Shown here piece by piece: positions 5,947-12,972 of a stretch of 15,526 nt of DNA. The position numbers and the translations under genes were made by a program. Below the pieces are notes generated by a model, which ran no database searches, had not been told where the DNA came from, and saw only the letters and a list, made by a program, of their open reading frames with translations. Each line of letters opens with the position of its first letter. The stretch's first letter is position 1. Origin of the DNA: DATKSS01 sp049582065 (lineage in GTDB: Bacteria > Chloroflexota > Dormibacteria > Dormibacterales > Dormibacteraceae); NCBI GenBank assembly GCA_049582065.1, contig JBAUTF010000230.1, positions 1 to 15,526 on the forward strand, read 5' to 3'.

Positions 5947-7980
5947 CTAGTGGATCAAGTAGTTCGACGCGACCGACGCGGCGATGAGGATGGCGATGAT
6001 GTTGACCACCTTGATCATCGGATTGATGGCCGGCCCGGCCGTGTCTTTGTTGGGGTCGCCGACGGTGTCGCCGGTCACCGCAGCCTTGTGAGCCTCCGAG
6101 CCCTTGCCGCCGAGGTTGCCCTCCTCGATGAACTTTTTGGCGTTGTCCCACGCCGCTCCGCCGCTGGTCATCTGGAGGGCGAGGAAGAGCCCGGTGACAA
6201 TCGCTCCGACCAGCATCCCACCGAGGGCTTGCGGGCCGAGGATGTAGCCGACCGCAAGAGGGGCGATCACCGGGATGACGCCGGGGAGGATCATCTCGCG
6301 CTGCGCCGCGGCGGTCACGATGCGGACGGCAGTGCCGTAGTCGGGCTTGCCGGTCCCTTCCATGATCCCCTTGATCTCGCGGAACTGGCGCCGAACCTCC
6401 TCGACCACGAGGCCTCCCGCGCGACCGACGGCGAGCATGGCCAGGGACCCGAACAGGAACGGCAGGATGCCGCCGAGGAACAGGCCCACGATGACGCGGG
6501 GGTTGGACAGCTCGAAGGTCGAGGGGTGGCCGGCACGGGCCAGCTCCTGCGTGTAGGAGGCGAACAGGACGAGCGCCGCCAAGCCGGCCGAGCCGATCGC
6601 GTAGCCTTTGGTCACGGCCTTGGTCGTGTTGCCCACCGCGTCCAGCCGGTCGGTCACGCCGCGAATTTCATCGGGCAGATCCGCCATCTCGGCGATGCCG
6701 CCGGCGTTGTCGGTGATCGGCCCGTAAGAGTCGATGGCGACGATGATCCCGGTCATCGAAAGCATGGCCGTCGCGGCGATGGCGATCCCATACAGCCCGC
6801 CGAGGCCGTAGCTGACGAGGATGCCGACGCCGATCACGAGCACCGGTAGCGCGGTCGCCATCATGCCGATCGCCTGGCCCGCGATGATGTTCGTGGCGTG
6901 CCCGGTGACCGACGCCTTGGCGATCAGGTGGACGGGCCAGTACGTGGTCTCGGTGAAGAACTCCGTGATCGCGACGATCAGGACCGTGATCACCACGCCG
7001 ATCAGGGCCGCGAAGAACAACCTGTTCGGGTCGGTCACACCACCGCCCGGCGCCAGGTAGTGGTTGGAGCTCATGTACTGGGTCACGAAATAGAAGCCGA
7101 CGATCGCGATCGCGACCGCGACCAGGAGCCCGGCATAGAGCGCGCCCATGATCCATTTCGGGTTGAAGACTCGGACGAAAAAGGTGCCCGCGATCGACCC
7201 GACCACGCTCACGGCGCCGAGCAGCAGCGGGTAGATGACCCAGCCGATCTGGTTCTTGAACAGCAGCGAGCCGAGCAGCATGGCCGCGATCATGGTCACC
7301 GCGTACGTCTCGAACAGGTCGGCGGCCATGCCGGCGCAGTCGCCGACGTTGTCGCCGACGTTGTCGGCGATCACGGCGGGGTTGCGCGGGTCGTCTTCGG
7401 GGATGCCCGCCTCGAGCTTGCCCACGAGGTCGGCACCTACGTCAGCCGCTTTGGTATAGATGCCGCCACCCAACCGGGCGAACACCGAGACGAGGCTCGC
7501 GCCGAAAGCAAGACCGACCAGCGCGTCGGGGTTCTTGAACACCAGGTAGGCGGCCGACACGCCGAGGAGGCCGAGACCCACGACCATGAAACCAGTGACC
7601 GCGCCGCCGCGGAACGCCACCTGCAGCGCCTTGTTCAGGCCGCCGCGAGCCGCTTCCGCCGTGCGCAGGTTGGATCGAACGGCGATGTTCATGCCGACAT
7701 AGCCCGCAGAGGCGGACAGCACCGCTCCGACCACGTACAGGACCGCCGTCGACCAGTTGATGAAGAAGCCGATGACGATCGCGATGACCACGCCGATGAT
7801 CGCGATCACCGTGTACTGGCGGTTCAGGTAGGCCGAGGCGCCCTCCTGGATGGCTGCGGCGATCTCCTTCATGCGGTCGTTGCCCGGAGGCATGCGGAGC
7901 ACGAGGCCGATCAGGACGACGGCGAAAACGACCGCTGCCACGCCGCCGGCCACGCCAAACCACGCTGTGTTGGGATCCAT
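5947..7980 (-). CDS. hppA: Membrane-bound proton-translocating pyrophosphatase, K+-independent type
   Basis: A 677-aa integral membrane pyrophosphatase that hydrolyses cytoplasmic PPi and pumps cations outward. It has about 15-16 hydrophobic helices. The signatures are EIAAAIQEGASAYLNRQY (39-56), the pyrophosphate and Mg-binding stretch DVGADLVGK (180-188) through DNVGDNVGDCAGMAADLFE (206-224), and the C-terminal GDTVGDPNKDTAGPAINPM (637-655). At the site that decides potassium dependence it has Lys454 and Thr457 (GNTTKAVTKG), as in K+-independent H+-PPases, rather than the Ala/Gly of K+-dependent, often Na+-pumping enzymes. The ATG at 7980 has a strong GGGGAGG, but 14 nt upstream, an unusually long spacing; a CTG directly before the ATG is the only in-frame alternative seen. 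Acylphosphatase lies upstream on the same strand. Confidence 0.96.
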   Translation of the reverse strand: MDPNTAWFGVAGGVAAVVFAVVLIGLVLRMPPGNDRMKEIAAAIQEGASAYLNRQYTVIAIIGVVIAIVIGFFINWSTAVLYVVGAVLSASAGYVGMNIAVRSNLRTAEAARGGLNKALQVAFRGGAVTGFMVVGLGLLGVSAAYLVFKNPDALVGLAFGASLVSVFARLGGGIYTKAADVGADLVGKLEAGIPEDDPRNPAVIADNVGDNVGDCAGMAADLFETYAVTMIAAMLLGSLLFKNQIGWVIYPLLLGAVSVVGSIAGTFFVRVFNPKWIMGALYAGLLVAVAIAIVGFYFVTQYMSSNHYLAPGGGVTDPNRLFFAALIGVVITVLIVAITEFFTETTYWPVHLIAKASVTGHATNIIAGQAIGMMATALPVLVIGVGILVSYGLGGLYGIAIAATAMLSMTGIIVAIDSYGPITDNAGGIAEMADLPDEIRGVTDRLDAVGNTTKAVTKGYAIGSAGLAALVLFASYTQELARAGHPSTFELSNPRVIVGLFLGGILPFLFGSLAMLAVGRAGGLVVEEVRRQFREIKGIMEGTGKPDYGTAVRIVTAAAQREMILPGVIPVIAPLAVGYILGPQALGGMLVGAIVTGLFLALQMTSGGAAWDNAKKFIEEGNLGGKGSEAHKAAVTGDTVGDPNKDTAGPAINPMIKVVNIIAILIAASVASNYLIH

Positions 7981-8065
7981 CAGTCGACCGAAAACCTCCC
8001 CTCTAGACGCGGAACTGAAAACTGCCGCGGAGCGTTAGGTTAAACGAACCGCCAGGCAAGGGTCG
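7981..8065 (-). promoter_or_regulatory. hppA leader with candidate promoter and distant Shine-Dalgarno
   Basis: This 85-nt gap between acylphosphatase and hppA contains, on the minus strand, TTTAACCT ending at 8037, the same TAACCT hexamer seen before acylphosphatase and hadA, and GGGGAGG at 8001-7995. A TTGCCT further upstream could act as a poor -35 element. No hairpin with a T-run is visible. hppA therefore could have its own transcript with a leader of about 50 nt in addition to read-through from acylphosphatase. This is pattern reading only. Confidence 0.3.
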
Positions 8066-8338
8066 TCAGCCGGTAAGGTCAAACGGGCCCAGCCCGCCGC
8101 CCGCGGCGGACCAACTGGCCTCCACGCGCACGACGCGGGCCAGGCGCGGCCCTTCTTCCGCCGCTCGCTTCAACTGCTCGAGGTCCGGCCTCGAGCCCTC
8201 GGCCATCAGCTCGACGGTCCCGTCGTCGTTGTTGCGCACCCAGCCGAGGAGCCGGAGCGCCTCGCCTTTGCGAAGGAGGAAGTAGCGGAACCCGACCCCT
8301 TGCACGTCGCCGTGAATCACGGCGTGCAGCCGCTCCAT
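8066..8338 (-). CDS. acyP: Acylphosphatase
   Basis: A 90-aa, single-domain enzyme of the usual length that hydrolyses acyl-phosphate bonds. The signatures are HGDVQGVGFRYF (9-20), with catalytic Arg18, and GWVRNNDDGTVEL (32-44), with catalytic Asn36. The ATG at 8338 lies 24 nt from the ATG of the divergent CinA-like gene. There is no Shine-Dalgarno before it; instead TAACCT ends six bases upstream, which suggests a leaderless transcript. hppA follows on the same strand after 85 nt. A role alongside hppA in phosphate turnover is inference. Confidence 0.93.
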   Translation of the reverse strand: MERLHAVIHGDVQGVGFRYFLLRKGEALRLLGWVRNNDDGTVELMAEGSRPDLEQLKRAAEEGPRLARVVRVEASWSAAGGGLGPFDLTG

Positions 8339-8344
8339 GCCCGG

Positions 8345-8350
8345 AGGTTA
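8345..8350 (-). promoter_or_regulatory. Candidate -10 element for leaderless acyP transcript
   Basis: The minus strand reads TAACCT (TANNNT form), then six bases, then the acylphosphatase ATG. In leaderless genes of several GC-rich phyla, a TANNNT element sits 6-7 nt before the start codon. No convincing -35 is visible; it would lie within the divergent gene. Confidence 0.35.
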
Positions 8351-8356
8351 TATCGT
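8351..8356 (+). promoter_or_regulatory. Candidate -10 element for leaderless cinA-like transcript
   Basis: TATCGT (TANNNT form) directly abuts the opposite-strand element and is followed by CGGGGC and the ATG at 8363. A GGAGG at 8343-8347 lies 15 nt before the ATG, too far for normal initiation, which favours leaderless starting. The AT-rich island GGTTATATCG is almost the only one in this part of the window. Confidence 0.33.
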
Positions 8357-8362
8357 CGGGGC

Positions 8363-9148
8363 ATGCCGACCTCCAGCATCGTGGCCGTCGGTGACGAGCT
8401 GGTCGGCGGGTTCACCCTCGACACCAACTCCCACTGGCTCGCCGAGCGTCTCCGTCTGCTCGGCTACCCGCTCAAGAGAGTGACCCAGATTCGCGACCGC
8501 CCCAACGAGATCGTCGAGCAGGTGCGGCGCGAGCTGGCGGACGCCGAGGTGACCAACATCTTCATGAGCGGTGGGCTCGGGCCCACCCCCGACGACCGCA
8601 CCTTCGCCTCCCTGGCCGGCGCCCTCGGCCGCGAGCTGGTGATCTGGGAGGAGACGCGGGCCCGGATCGAGCGCCGGGTCCGGCGTATGCACGAGGCAGG
8701 TCTTCTGGACTCCCCAGACCTGACGGAAGGCAACCTGCGTATGGCGCGCATCCCCGCCGACCCCGCTCACGTGTTCAAGAACCGGCGCGGCATGGCGCCG
8801 GGCGTGCTCTACGAGTCGGGCGGCAAGCGCATCTTCGTGCTGCCAGGCGTCCCGCTCGAGATGAAAGGAATCTTCACCGAAGAGATCGAGCCGCAATTCC
8901 TTGCGGGTGGGTCGGTGGCGACGGTGCGTGAGCTGCGCTACACGTTCGCGGTCGAAGCCCGCTTCTACCCGCTGATGAGCGAGCTCGAGGCGAGCTTTCC
9001 CGATGTATCGGTCGGCTCCTATCCGAACTTCGAGACCAAAGAGCTCGTCATCCGCTGCCTCGGCGCCAACGCCAGGCGCGTGGACGAGGTGATCGAGGTC
9101 GTCCGCCGGCGCTCGGCGGAGCTCGGCATGACGGGCGAGCGGCGGTGA
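8363..9148 (+). CDS. CinA N-terminal-domain protein (COG1058, MoaB/Mog fold), standalone
   Basis: The only plus-strand gene, 261 aa. Residues 5-170 form the molybdopterin-binding-like fold with VAVGDELVGG (7-16), MSGGLGPTPDDRTF (68-81) and VLPGVPLEMKGIF (159-171); residues 185-255 correspond to the CinA middle domain. The C-terminal nicotinamide-mononucleotide deamidase (PncC) domain of full-length CinA, usually about 410 aa, is missing; standalone forms like this are common. Related proteins act as ADP-ribose or FAD pyrophosphatases, so NAD-metabolite repair is a reasonable role. I chose the ATG at 8363 because homology begins there; the frame continues upstream to 8300 over the acylphosphatase gene. 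It is divergent from acylphosphatase and convergent with the crotonase gene. Confidence 0.85.
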   Translation: MPTSSIVAVGDELVGGFTLDTNSHWLAERLRLLGYPLKRVTQIRDRPNEIVEQVRRELADAEVTNIFMSGGLGPTPDDRTFASLAGALGRELVIWEETRARIERRVRRMHEAGLLDSPDLTEGNLRMARIPADPAHVFKNRRGMAPGVLYESGGKRIFVLPGVPLEMKGIFTEEIEPQFLAGGSVATVRELRYTFAVEARFYPLMSELEASFPDVSVGSYPNFETKELVIRCLGANARRVDEVIEVVRRRSAELGMTGERR

Positions 9149-9267
9149 ACTAGCTGCGGAGCTTCCGCTCGACGAGCCTTCGCTCGGCTGGGTTCTGACA
9201 CAACGTCAGGCGGTGATGGCGCCGCCTCACTCATACGACGAACGGCGATCCTCGATATCGACAGGCC
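9149..9267. other. Convergent intergenic gap, possible weak bidirectional terminator
   Basis: This 119-nt space separates the ends of the cinA-like gene and the enoyl-CoA hydratase gene. It contains CTGAC-ACAAC-GTCAG (9195-9209), a perfect 5-bp inverted repeat with a 5-nt loop, and CGAGC-CTTC-GCTCG (9174-9187). Neither has a T-run, so a classical intrinsic terminator is not shown. No credible gene or RNA is seen here. Confidence 0.25.
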
Positions 9268-10068
9268 CTACGAGCCCGTGAACTCGGGTTCCTGGCGGTT
9301 GAGGAAGCTCATGATCCCGATTGCCGCATCGGTGGTCAGCGACGCGCGCGCGAAGTTCTCGGATTCGATCACGAGGGCTTCGGCCAGCGGGAGATCCTGG
9401 CCACGCAGCACGGCGTCCTTGATCATCGCGATCGCGACCGTGGCCGCTTTGGCCAGCCTGCCGGCGAGGGCGTCGACGGCGCCGGGTAGGTCCTCGGGTT
9501 TGACCGCCATGTCGACCCATCCGACGGCTTCCGCCTCCTTCGCCGAAAGGCGTGTGGACTCGATGAGGAACCGCAGCGCCCTGGCTTTTCCGATCAAACG
9601 TGGCAGTCGCTGGGTGCCCCCCGCACCCGGGATGATGCCGAGCGACGACTCGGTCTGGCCGATCTTCGAGCGGCCGTCCTCGACCATGACACGGTAGTCG
9701 CAGCACAGCGCCAGCTCGCTGCCGCCTCCGAGTGCATGGCCGTTGATGGCTGCAATGACCGGCTTGGGGCAGGCCTCGATGGCGGCGAAGTGCCCGTTCA
9801 TACGTTTCATGAAGCCCGCGATCTGATCCTTCGCGTCCGGTGCGCTGCGGTCGATGGTCGCCATTGTCGTGAGGTCGGCGCCGACGCTGAAGTACTTCCC
9901 GTAATCGGACGCGAGGACGACCACTCGGACAGCCGGGTCGTCACCTAGCTCTTTGAACGCCCCCGCCAGCTCTGTCATCAGGTCTTCGGCGATCGAGTTG
10001 TTGCCCTTGCGGTGCATCACCACGCGGGCGATCGGGCCGTCACGCTTGACGTCGATGCACTCGCCCAT
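9268..10068 (-). CDS. Enoyl-CoA hydratase/isomerase (crotonase family)
   Basis: A 266-aa crotonase that would hydrate trans-2-enoyl-CoA to (3S)-hydroxyacyl-CoA. The oxyanion-hole stretch FSVGADL (60-66) and INGHALGGGSELALCCD (108-124) are present. Both catalytic glutamates are kept: Glu118, and Glu140 in GQTESSLGIIPGAGGTQRL (137-155). The ATG at 10068 overlaps the SDR stop as TGATG; the longer frame upstream lies inside the SDR gene and lacks homology. It is the last gene of the lipid block, and its stop faces the cinA-like gene. An isomerase or other crotonase activity is possible, but two intact glutamates favour a hydratase. Confidence 0.9.
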   Translation of the reverse strand: MGECIDVKRDGPIARVVMHRKGNNSIAEDLMTELAGAFKELGDDPAVRVVVLASDYGKYFSVGADLTTMATIDRSAPDAKDQIAGFMKRMNGHFAAIEACPKPVIAAINGHALGGGSELALCCDYRVMVEDGRSKIGQTESSLGIIPGAGGTQRLPRLIGKARALRFLIESTRLSAKEAEAVGWVDMAVKPEDLPGAVDALAGRLAKAATVAIAMIKDAVLRGQDLPLAEALVIESENFARASLTTDAAIGIMSFLNRQEPEFTGS

Positions 10069-10907
10069 CAGGCGGTGAAGAGTGGAATGCCGCCTGCGAC
10101 CTCGATCACCGCCCCGGTGATGTAGCCCGCCTCGTCCGAGCAAAGGAACGCGATCGTGTTGGCGATATCCTCCGGCTGCCCGAACCGCTTGAACACCGTG
10201 CGGGCCTTGAACCGCGGGTACATCGGGTTCGTCTCGGCCGCGGCCTTTCCCGCCTCCGATTCGATAATCCCCGGCGCGACGGCGTTGGACGTGATGTTGT
10301 ACCGCCCGCCTTCGAGCGCCGCCGTCTTGGCCAGGCCGATCAGCGCGGCTTTGGTCGACGAGTAGCTCGCCTGCCCGAAGCCTCCGAGTGTGCCGGCGAC
10401 CGAGGACATGAAGACCAGCCGGCCCCAGTTGTTCTCCACGAGGTAGGGCCAGACTTCTCTAGTGCAGTTGAACGCGCCGGTGAGGTTCACCCTCACGTCG
10501 CGGTCCCAGAGCTCGTACGACTGATTCGGGATCGAGGCCGCGTGGTCGAGGGTCGCGGCGTTGTTGACCAGGATGTCGATCTTGCCGAACTCCTGGCGGA
10601 CCTTCTTGAACACGTCGCGGACCTGCTCGCGGTTGGTGACGTCCATCTTGATGGCCAGCGATTTGCGACCCATCTTGCGGATCTCGTCGGCGGTCTGGTT
10701 GGAGTGCACCCAACCCTGCGACACCGCCACCTGCGCGAGCATGCTGCCCTGCGCCTCTGCGGTCTTCTGCAGGTCGGGATCGTCCTCCACCAGGACATCG
10801 GTGATCACCACGTCGGCGCCCTGGCGCGCGAGGGTGAGGGCGTCCTGGCGGCCGAGCCCGCGCGAAGCGCCGGTGATGACGGCAACTCTTCCGGTTAGAT
10901 CAAACAT
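10068..10907 (-). CDS. SDR dehydrogenase resembling the (3R)-hydroxyacyl-CoA dehydrogenase domain of MFE-2
   Basis: A 279-aa short-chain dehydrogenase. The cofactor motif is TGASRGLG (12-19), NNAA is at 115-118, Asn141, and the active site is Ser169, Tyr182 and Lys186 (YSSTK). Asp37 at the end of beta-2 favours NAD(H). An insertion of about 25 residues (about 41-75) sits after beta-2, longer than in FabG, at the place where MFE-2/HSD17B4-type dehydrogenases are also expanded; FGQASYSSTKAALIGLA also resembles that group. I chose the ATG at 10907 (MFDLTGR) because GGAG lies six bases upstream; ATG at 10919 (MEKRMFD) has GGAG only two bases away. FabG-like 3-oxoacyl-ACP reductase is the main alternative. 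It is coupled to the crotonase gene by TGATG. Confidence 0.85.
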   Translation of the reverse strand: MFDLTGRVAVITGASRGLGRQDALTLARQGADVVITDVLVEDDPDLQKTAEAQGSMLAQVAVSQGWVHSNQTADEIRKMGRKSLAIKMDVTNREQVRDVFKKVRQEFGKIDILVNNAATLDHAASIPNQSYELWDRDVRVNLTGAFNCTREVWPYLVENNWGRLVFMSSVAGTLGGFGQASYSSTKAALIGLAKTAALEGGRYNITSNAVAPGIIESEAGKAAAETNPMYPRFKARTVFKRFGQPEDIANTIAFLCSDEAGYITGAVIEVAGGIPLFTA

Positions 10908-10913
10908 CCTTTT

Positions 10914-10917
10914 CTCC
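10914..10917 (-). promoter_or_regulatory. Shine-Dalgarno deciding the SDR start
   Basis: The minus strand reads ATGGAGAAAAGGATG. GGAG is six bases from the second ATG (10907), an ideal spacing, while the upstream GAGGAG is only two bases from the first ATG (10919). The second start is therefore preferred. Confidence 0.45.
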
Positions 10918-10950
10918 ATGTCTCCTCGGTGGCTTTTGGCTCTCCCCATC

Positions 10951-10991
10951 CCCCGGCCTGCGGCCGGGGACTTCCCCGCCAGCGGGGAAGT
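10951..10991. repeat. Two tandem perfect hairpins between acyl-CoA dehydrogenase and SDR genes
   Basis: Two adjacent inverted repeats fill 41 nt. Positions 10951-10958 pair with 10962-10969 (8 bp, 3-nt loop), and 10970-10979 pair with 10982-10991 (10 bp, 2-nt loop). Both stems are built from CCCCG/CGGGG blocks. They lie 44 nt before the SDR start and 11 nt after the dehydrogenase stop. There is no T-run following on the minus strand, so they look more like a REP/BIME-type element, an RNase-resistant stem or a processing signal than an intrinsic terminator. Confidence 0.75.
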
Positions 10992-11002
10992 GATTTGTCT
11001 AA

Positions 11003-12199
11003 CTATTTCAATCTGACGGTTCCGCGCGAGCCGGTGATGGCTCGCGAAATGACGAGTCTCTGGATCTCGGCGGTGCCTTCCCAGATCTGGTAGATCTTGG
11101 CGTCCCGAAACCACTTCTCAACCGGGTACTCCTTGATGTAGCCATAGCCGCCCAGGACCTGGATCGCATCCGTTGTGACCTCCATCGCAACGTCCGCGGC
11201 GAAGACCTTGGCCATAGAGCCCTCTGCCCTTTCGAACGGTTTGCCCTGCGTCGCCATCCAGCCGGCGCGCCAGATGAGCAGACGCGCGGCGTCGATCTTA
11301 ACGGCCATGTCCGCGAGCTTGAAGCCGACCCCTTCGTGCTGCCACAACGGCTTGCCGAACTGCTTGCGGTCCTGCGCGTAGTCGAGCGCAAACTCATACG
11401 CCGCGCGGGCGATGCCAAGCGCGCCCGCCGCCACGCCGGGCCGCGTCGCCTCGAGCGTCATCAGCGCGCCCATCGCGCCGGGGCCCGCATTGTCGGCGTC
11501 CGGCTCGCCGCCCAACCGGTGGTCGAGCGGCACGTGGCAGTCCTCGAGGATCACCTGCGCCGTATGGCTGGCACGCACGCCGAGCTTCTGCTCCTTGCGT
11601 CCCATTCGCAGTCCCGGCGTGTCCCTGGGCACGAGGAACGACGCGATTCCAGCGGGGCCTTTCGACGGGTCGGTGTTGGCGTAGATGACGTGGTAGTCGG
11701 CGATGCCGCCGTTGGTGCAGAACTGCTTGGTGCCGTTGAGCACGTAACCGTCGCTCACGCGCGTCGCGCGCGTCTTCATCGAGAGCGCGTCGGATCCGGA
11801 GTCGGGCTCGGTGAGCCCCAGCCCACCGATGACGAGCTTGTCGGGGTTGGTGAACTCCGGCAGCCAGCGCTTCTTCTGCTCCTCGGTCCCGCTGGCGCGG
11901 ATGCCCGCCATGGCGAGGGCCATCGACTGGATGCATACCGCGATGCCGGCGCAACCCCAGCTCAACTCCTCGTTCAGGATGAGCTCGGTCAGAAAGTCCA
12001 GGCCCTGCCCGCCGTACTCCTCGGGTAGGAAAGCCGCGGGGCTGAGACCCAGCCTGTGCGCCTTCTTGACGACCTCGTACGGGAACTCCTCCGTCTCGTC
12101 AAAGTGAGCGGCGACTGGCCTGATCTCCTTCTCCGCGAACTCGTGCGCCAGGTCGCGGATCGCCTCCTGTTCTTGCGACAGCGAGAAATCGAGCGGCAT
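11003..12199 (-). CDS. Acyl-CoA dehydrogenase
   Basis: A 398-aa FAD-dependent dehydrogenase that would make trans-2-enoyl-CoA and pass electrons to electron-transfer flavoprotein. The N-terminal helical domain starts with FSLSQEQEAIRDLAHEFAEK; GLGLTEPDSGSD (126-137) is the FAD/substrate motif. DRKQFGKPLWQHEGV (277-291) and QVLGGYGYIKEYPVEKWFRDAK (347-368) are standard. The catalytic base is Glu374 in QIWEGTAEIQ, placed as in short- and medium-chain enzymes rather than in long-chain or isovaleryl types. The length is normal. The ATG directly follows the TAG of the upstream hydratase (TAGATG), so translation is probably coupled. The chain length of its substrate cannot be read from the sequence. 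Confidence 0.94.
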   Translation of the reverse strand: MPLDFSLSQEQEAIRDLAHEFAEKEIRPVAAHFDETEEFPYEVVKKAHRLGLSPAAFLPEEYGGQGLDFLTELILNEELSWGCAGIAVCIQSMALAMAGIRASGTEEQKKRWLPEFTNPDKLVIGGLGLTEPDSGSDALSMKTRATRVSDGYVLNGTKQFCTNGGIADYHVIYANTDPSKGPAGIASFLVPRDTPGLRMGRKEQKLGVRASHTAQVILEDCHVPLDHRLGGEPDADNAGPGAMGALMTLEATRPGVAAGALGIARAAYEFALDYAQDRKQFGKPLWQHEGVGFKLADMAVKIDAARLLIWRAGWMATQGKPFERAEGSMAKVFAADVAMEVTTDAIQVLGGYGYIKEYPVEKWFRDAKIYQIWEGTAEIQRLVISRAITGSRGTVRLK

Positions 12200-12550
12200 C
12201 TAAGCGAACTCGGCGACGGATTTCGTCAACACGGCCTCTCCTCTCTGGTTGATGGCGCTCAGCTCGAGGTGACCCGGCGCCGTGGTTTCGGCGGCAAACG
12301 TCACCGTGTCGCCCGGCTCGACCATGCCGGCGAAACGGCAGTAAAGGCGGCGCAGGCGCTCTGGGCCGCCGGTCGCGGCGGAAGCGACCGTGGCCATCAG
12401 GCCCATCTGCAGCAAGCCGTGGGCGATCACCCCGGGCAGGCCGACCGACTTCGCGAACTCCTCGTCAAGGTGGATCGGGTTGCGATCGCCGGAAGCCTCG
12501 GCGTACGCGGCGATCTGGTCCCTCGTGAACGTGACCCGCTTCTCCGTCAT
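12200..12550 (-). CDS. MaoC/HadB-like (R)-specific enoyl hydratase subunit
   Basis: A 116-aa hot-dog protein. The hydratase motif is AYAEASGDRNPIHLDEEFA (15-33), with Asp22, Asn24 and His27 as catalytic-type residues, followed by GLPGVIAHGLLQMGLM (37-52). It is the size of mycobacterial HadB and of PhaJ-type hydratases. I chose the ATG at 12550 because it overlaps the stop of the upstream gene as ATGA and homology begins directly after it; the frame upstream to 12583 lies within that gene. It is likely the catalytic half of a heterodimer with the upstream HadA-like protein, acting on (3R)-hydroxyacyl thioesters. Whether the acyl carrier is CoA or ACP cannot be read, but neighbours of the acyl-CoA type favour CoA. 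Confidence 0.88.
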   Translation of the reverse strand: MTEKRVTFTRDQIAAYAEASGDRNPIHLDEEFAKSVGLPGVIAHGLLQMGLMATVASAATGGPERLRRLYCRFAGMVEPGDTVTFAAETTAPGHLELSAINQRGEAVLTKSVAEFA

Positions 12551-12948
12551 GAGCGGATCACGAACAGCGCGCGCGAGCGGCACACCGGCGCGCCGACCGA
12601 GTCGGAGGTCTCGGTCTCGAAAGTCAAAAAGCGCATCCCGCGCCGGCTGGTGTCCGACACCACCCGGCCGCGCGAGGTGACCGTCTCCCCCACCCGAGGA
12701 TGGCGCTCCCAGGCGAACTCCTGGTCCGCGTGCAGGAGTTTGGCGAAATCGACCGCCGCCTCTTCGTCCCCGAAGAGCTGCGGAGCCGTCGCGCCCAGCG
12801 AGTAGACGGCGGCGAACGTCGGCGGCACCCCGCCGGTCGCTTCGGCTCCGATCGCCCGGGCGAAAGCGTCGACTCGCTCGCGCTCGATCTCGAACGTGAC
12901 GGGCGGGTAGGCCCGCCCGGCGACCCCCGCGGCACCAGCCTCTGACAC
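12547..12948 (-). CDS. HadA-like FAS1-type dehydratase subunit (MaoC N-terminal-type hot-dog)
   Basis: A 133-aa single hot-dog protein of the MaoC_dehydrat_N type, resembling mycobacterial HadA/HadC and steroid-pathway ChsH2-like partners. Visible features are YPPVTFEIERERVDAFARAIG (14-34), VPPTFAAVYSLG (41-52), the HADQEFAWERHPRVGETVTS stretch (73-92) and a GMRFLTFETETS beta segment (104-115). The Asp-x-Asn-x-x-His hydratase motif is absent, so it is expected to be the non-catalytic, substrate-shaping subunit that pairs with the next gene. The start is a GTG at 12948 with no Shine-Dalgarno, but TAACCT lies seven bases upstream, suggesting a leaderless start. It lies 24 nt after the transglutaminase gene. 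Confidence 0.82.
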   Translation of the reverse strand: MSEAGAAGVAGRAYPPVTFEIERERVDAFARAIGAEATGGVPPTFAAVYSLGATAPQLFGDEEAAVDFAKLLHADQEFAWERHPRVGETVTSRGRVVSDTSRRGMRFLTFETETSDSVGAPVCRSRALFVIRS

Positions 12949-12955
12949 GCGCTTC

Positions 12956-12961
12956 AGGTTA
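12956..12961 (-). promoter_or_regulatory. Candidate -10 element for leaderless hadA-like transcript
   Basis: The minus strand reads TTTAACCTGAAGCGC followed by GTG: a TAACCT hexamer seven bases before the start codon, matching the arrangement before acylphosphatase. The gap to the transglutaminase stop is only 24 nt and holds nothing else. If real, it makes the lipid-metabolism block its own transcription unit. Confidence 0.33.
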
Positions 12962-12972
12962 AAGACTTCGGG

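Noticed and set aside
7337..7372. Short tandem DNA repeat (gtcgccgacgtt units)
   Set aside because: It encodes the conserved DNVGDNVGD motif of the pyrophosphatase and is not an independent repeat.
6898..8043. Plus-strand open frame of 381 codons
   Set aside because: It is opposite the hppA coding frame and is rich in Asp, Arg, His and Gly, as expected of an antisense shadow in GC-rich DNA.
10069..10143. N-terminal extension of the crotonase frame
   Set aside because: It lies inside the SDR gene, is rich in Arg, Gly and His, and has no crotonase similarity.
10908..11114. N-terminal extension of the SDR frame
   Set aside because: It runs through the tandem hairpins and into the acyl-CoA dehydrogenase gene; SDR homology starts at MFDLTGR with a good Shine-Dalgarno.
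11336..12028. Plus-strand open frame of 230 codons
   Set aside because: It is the antisense of the acyl-CoA dehydrogenase gene with no recognisable domain.
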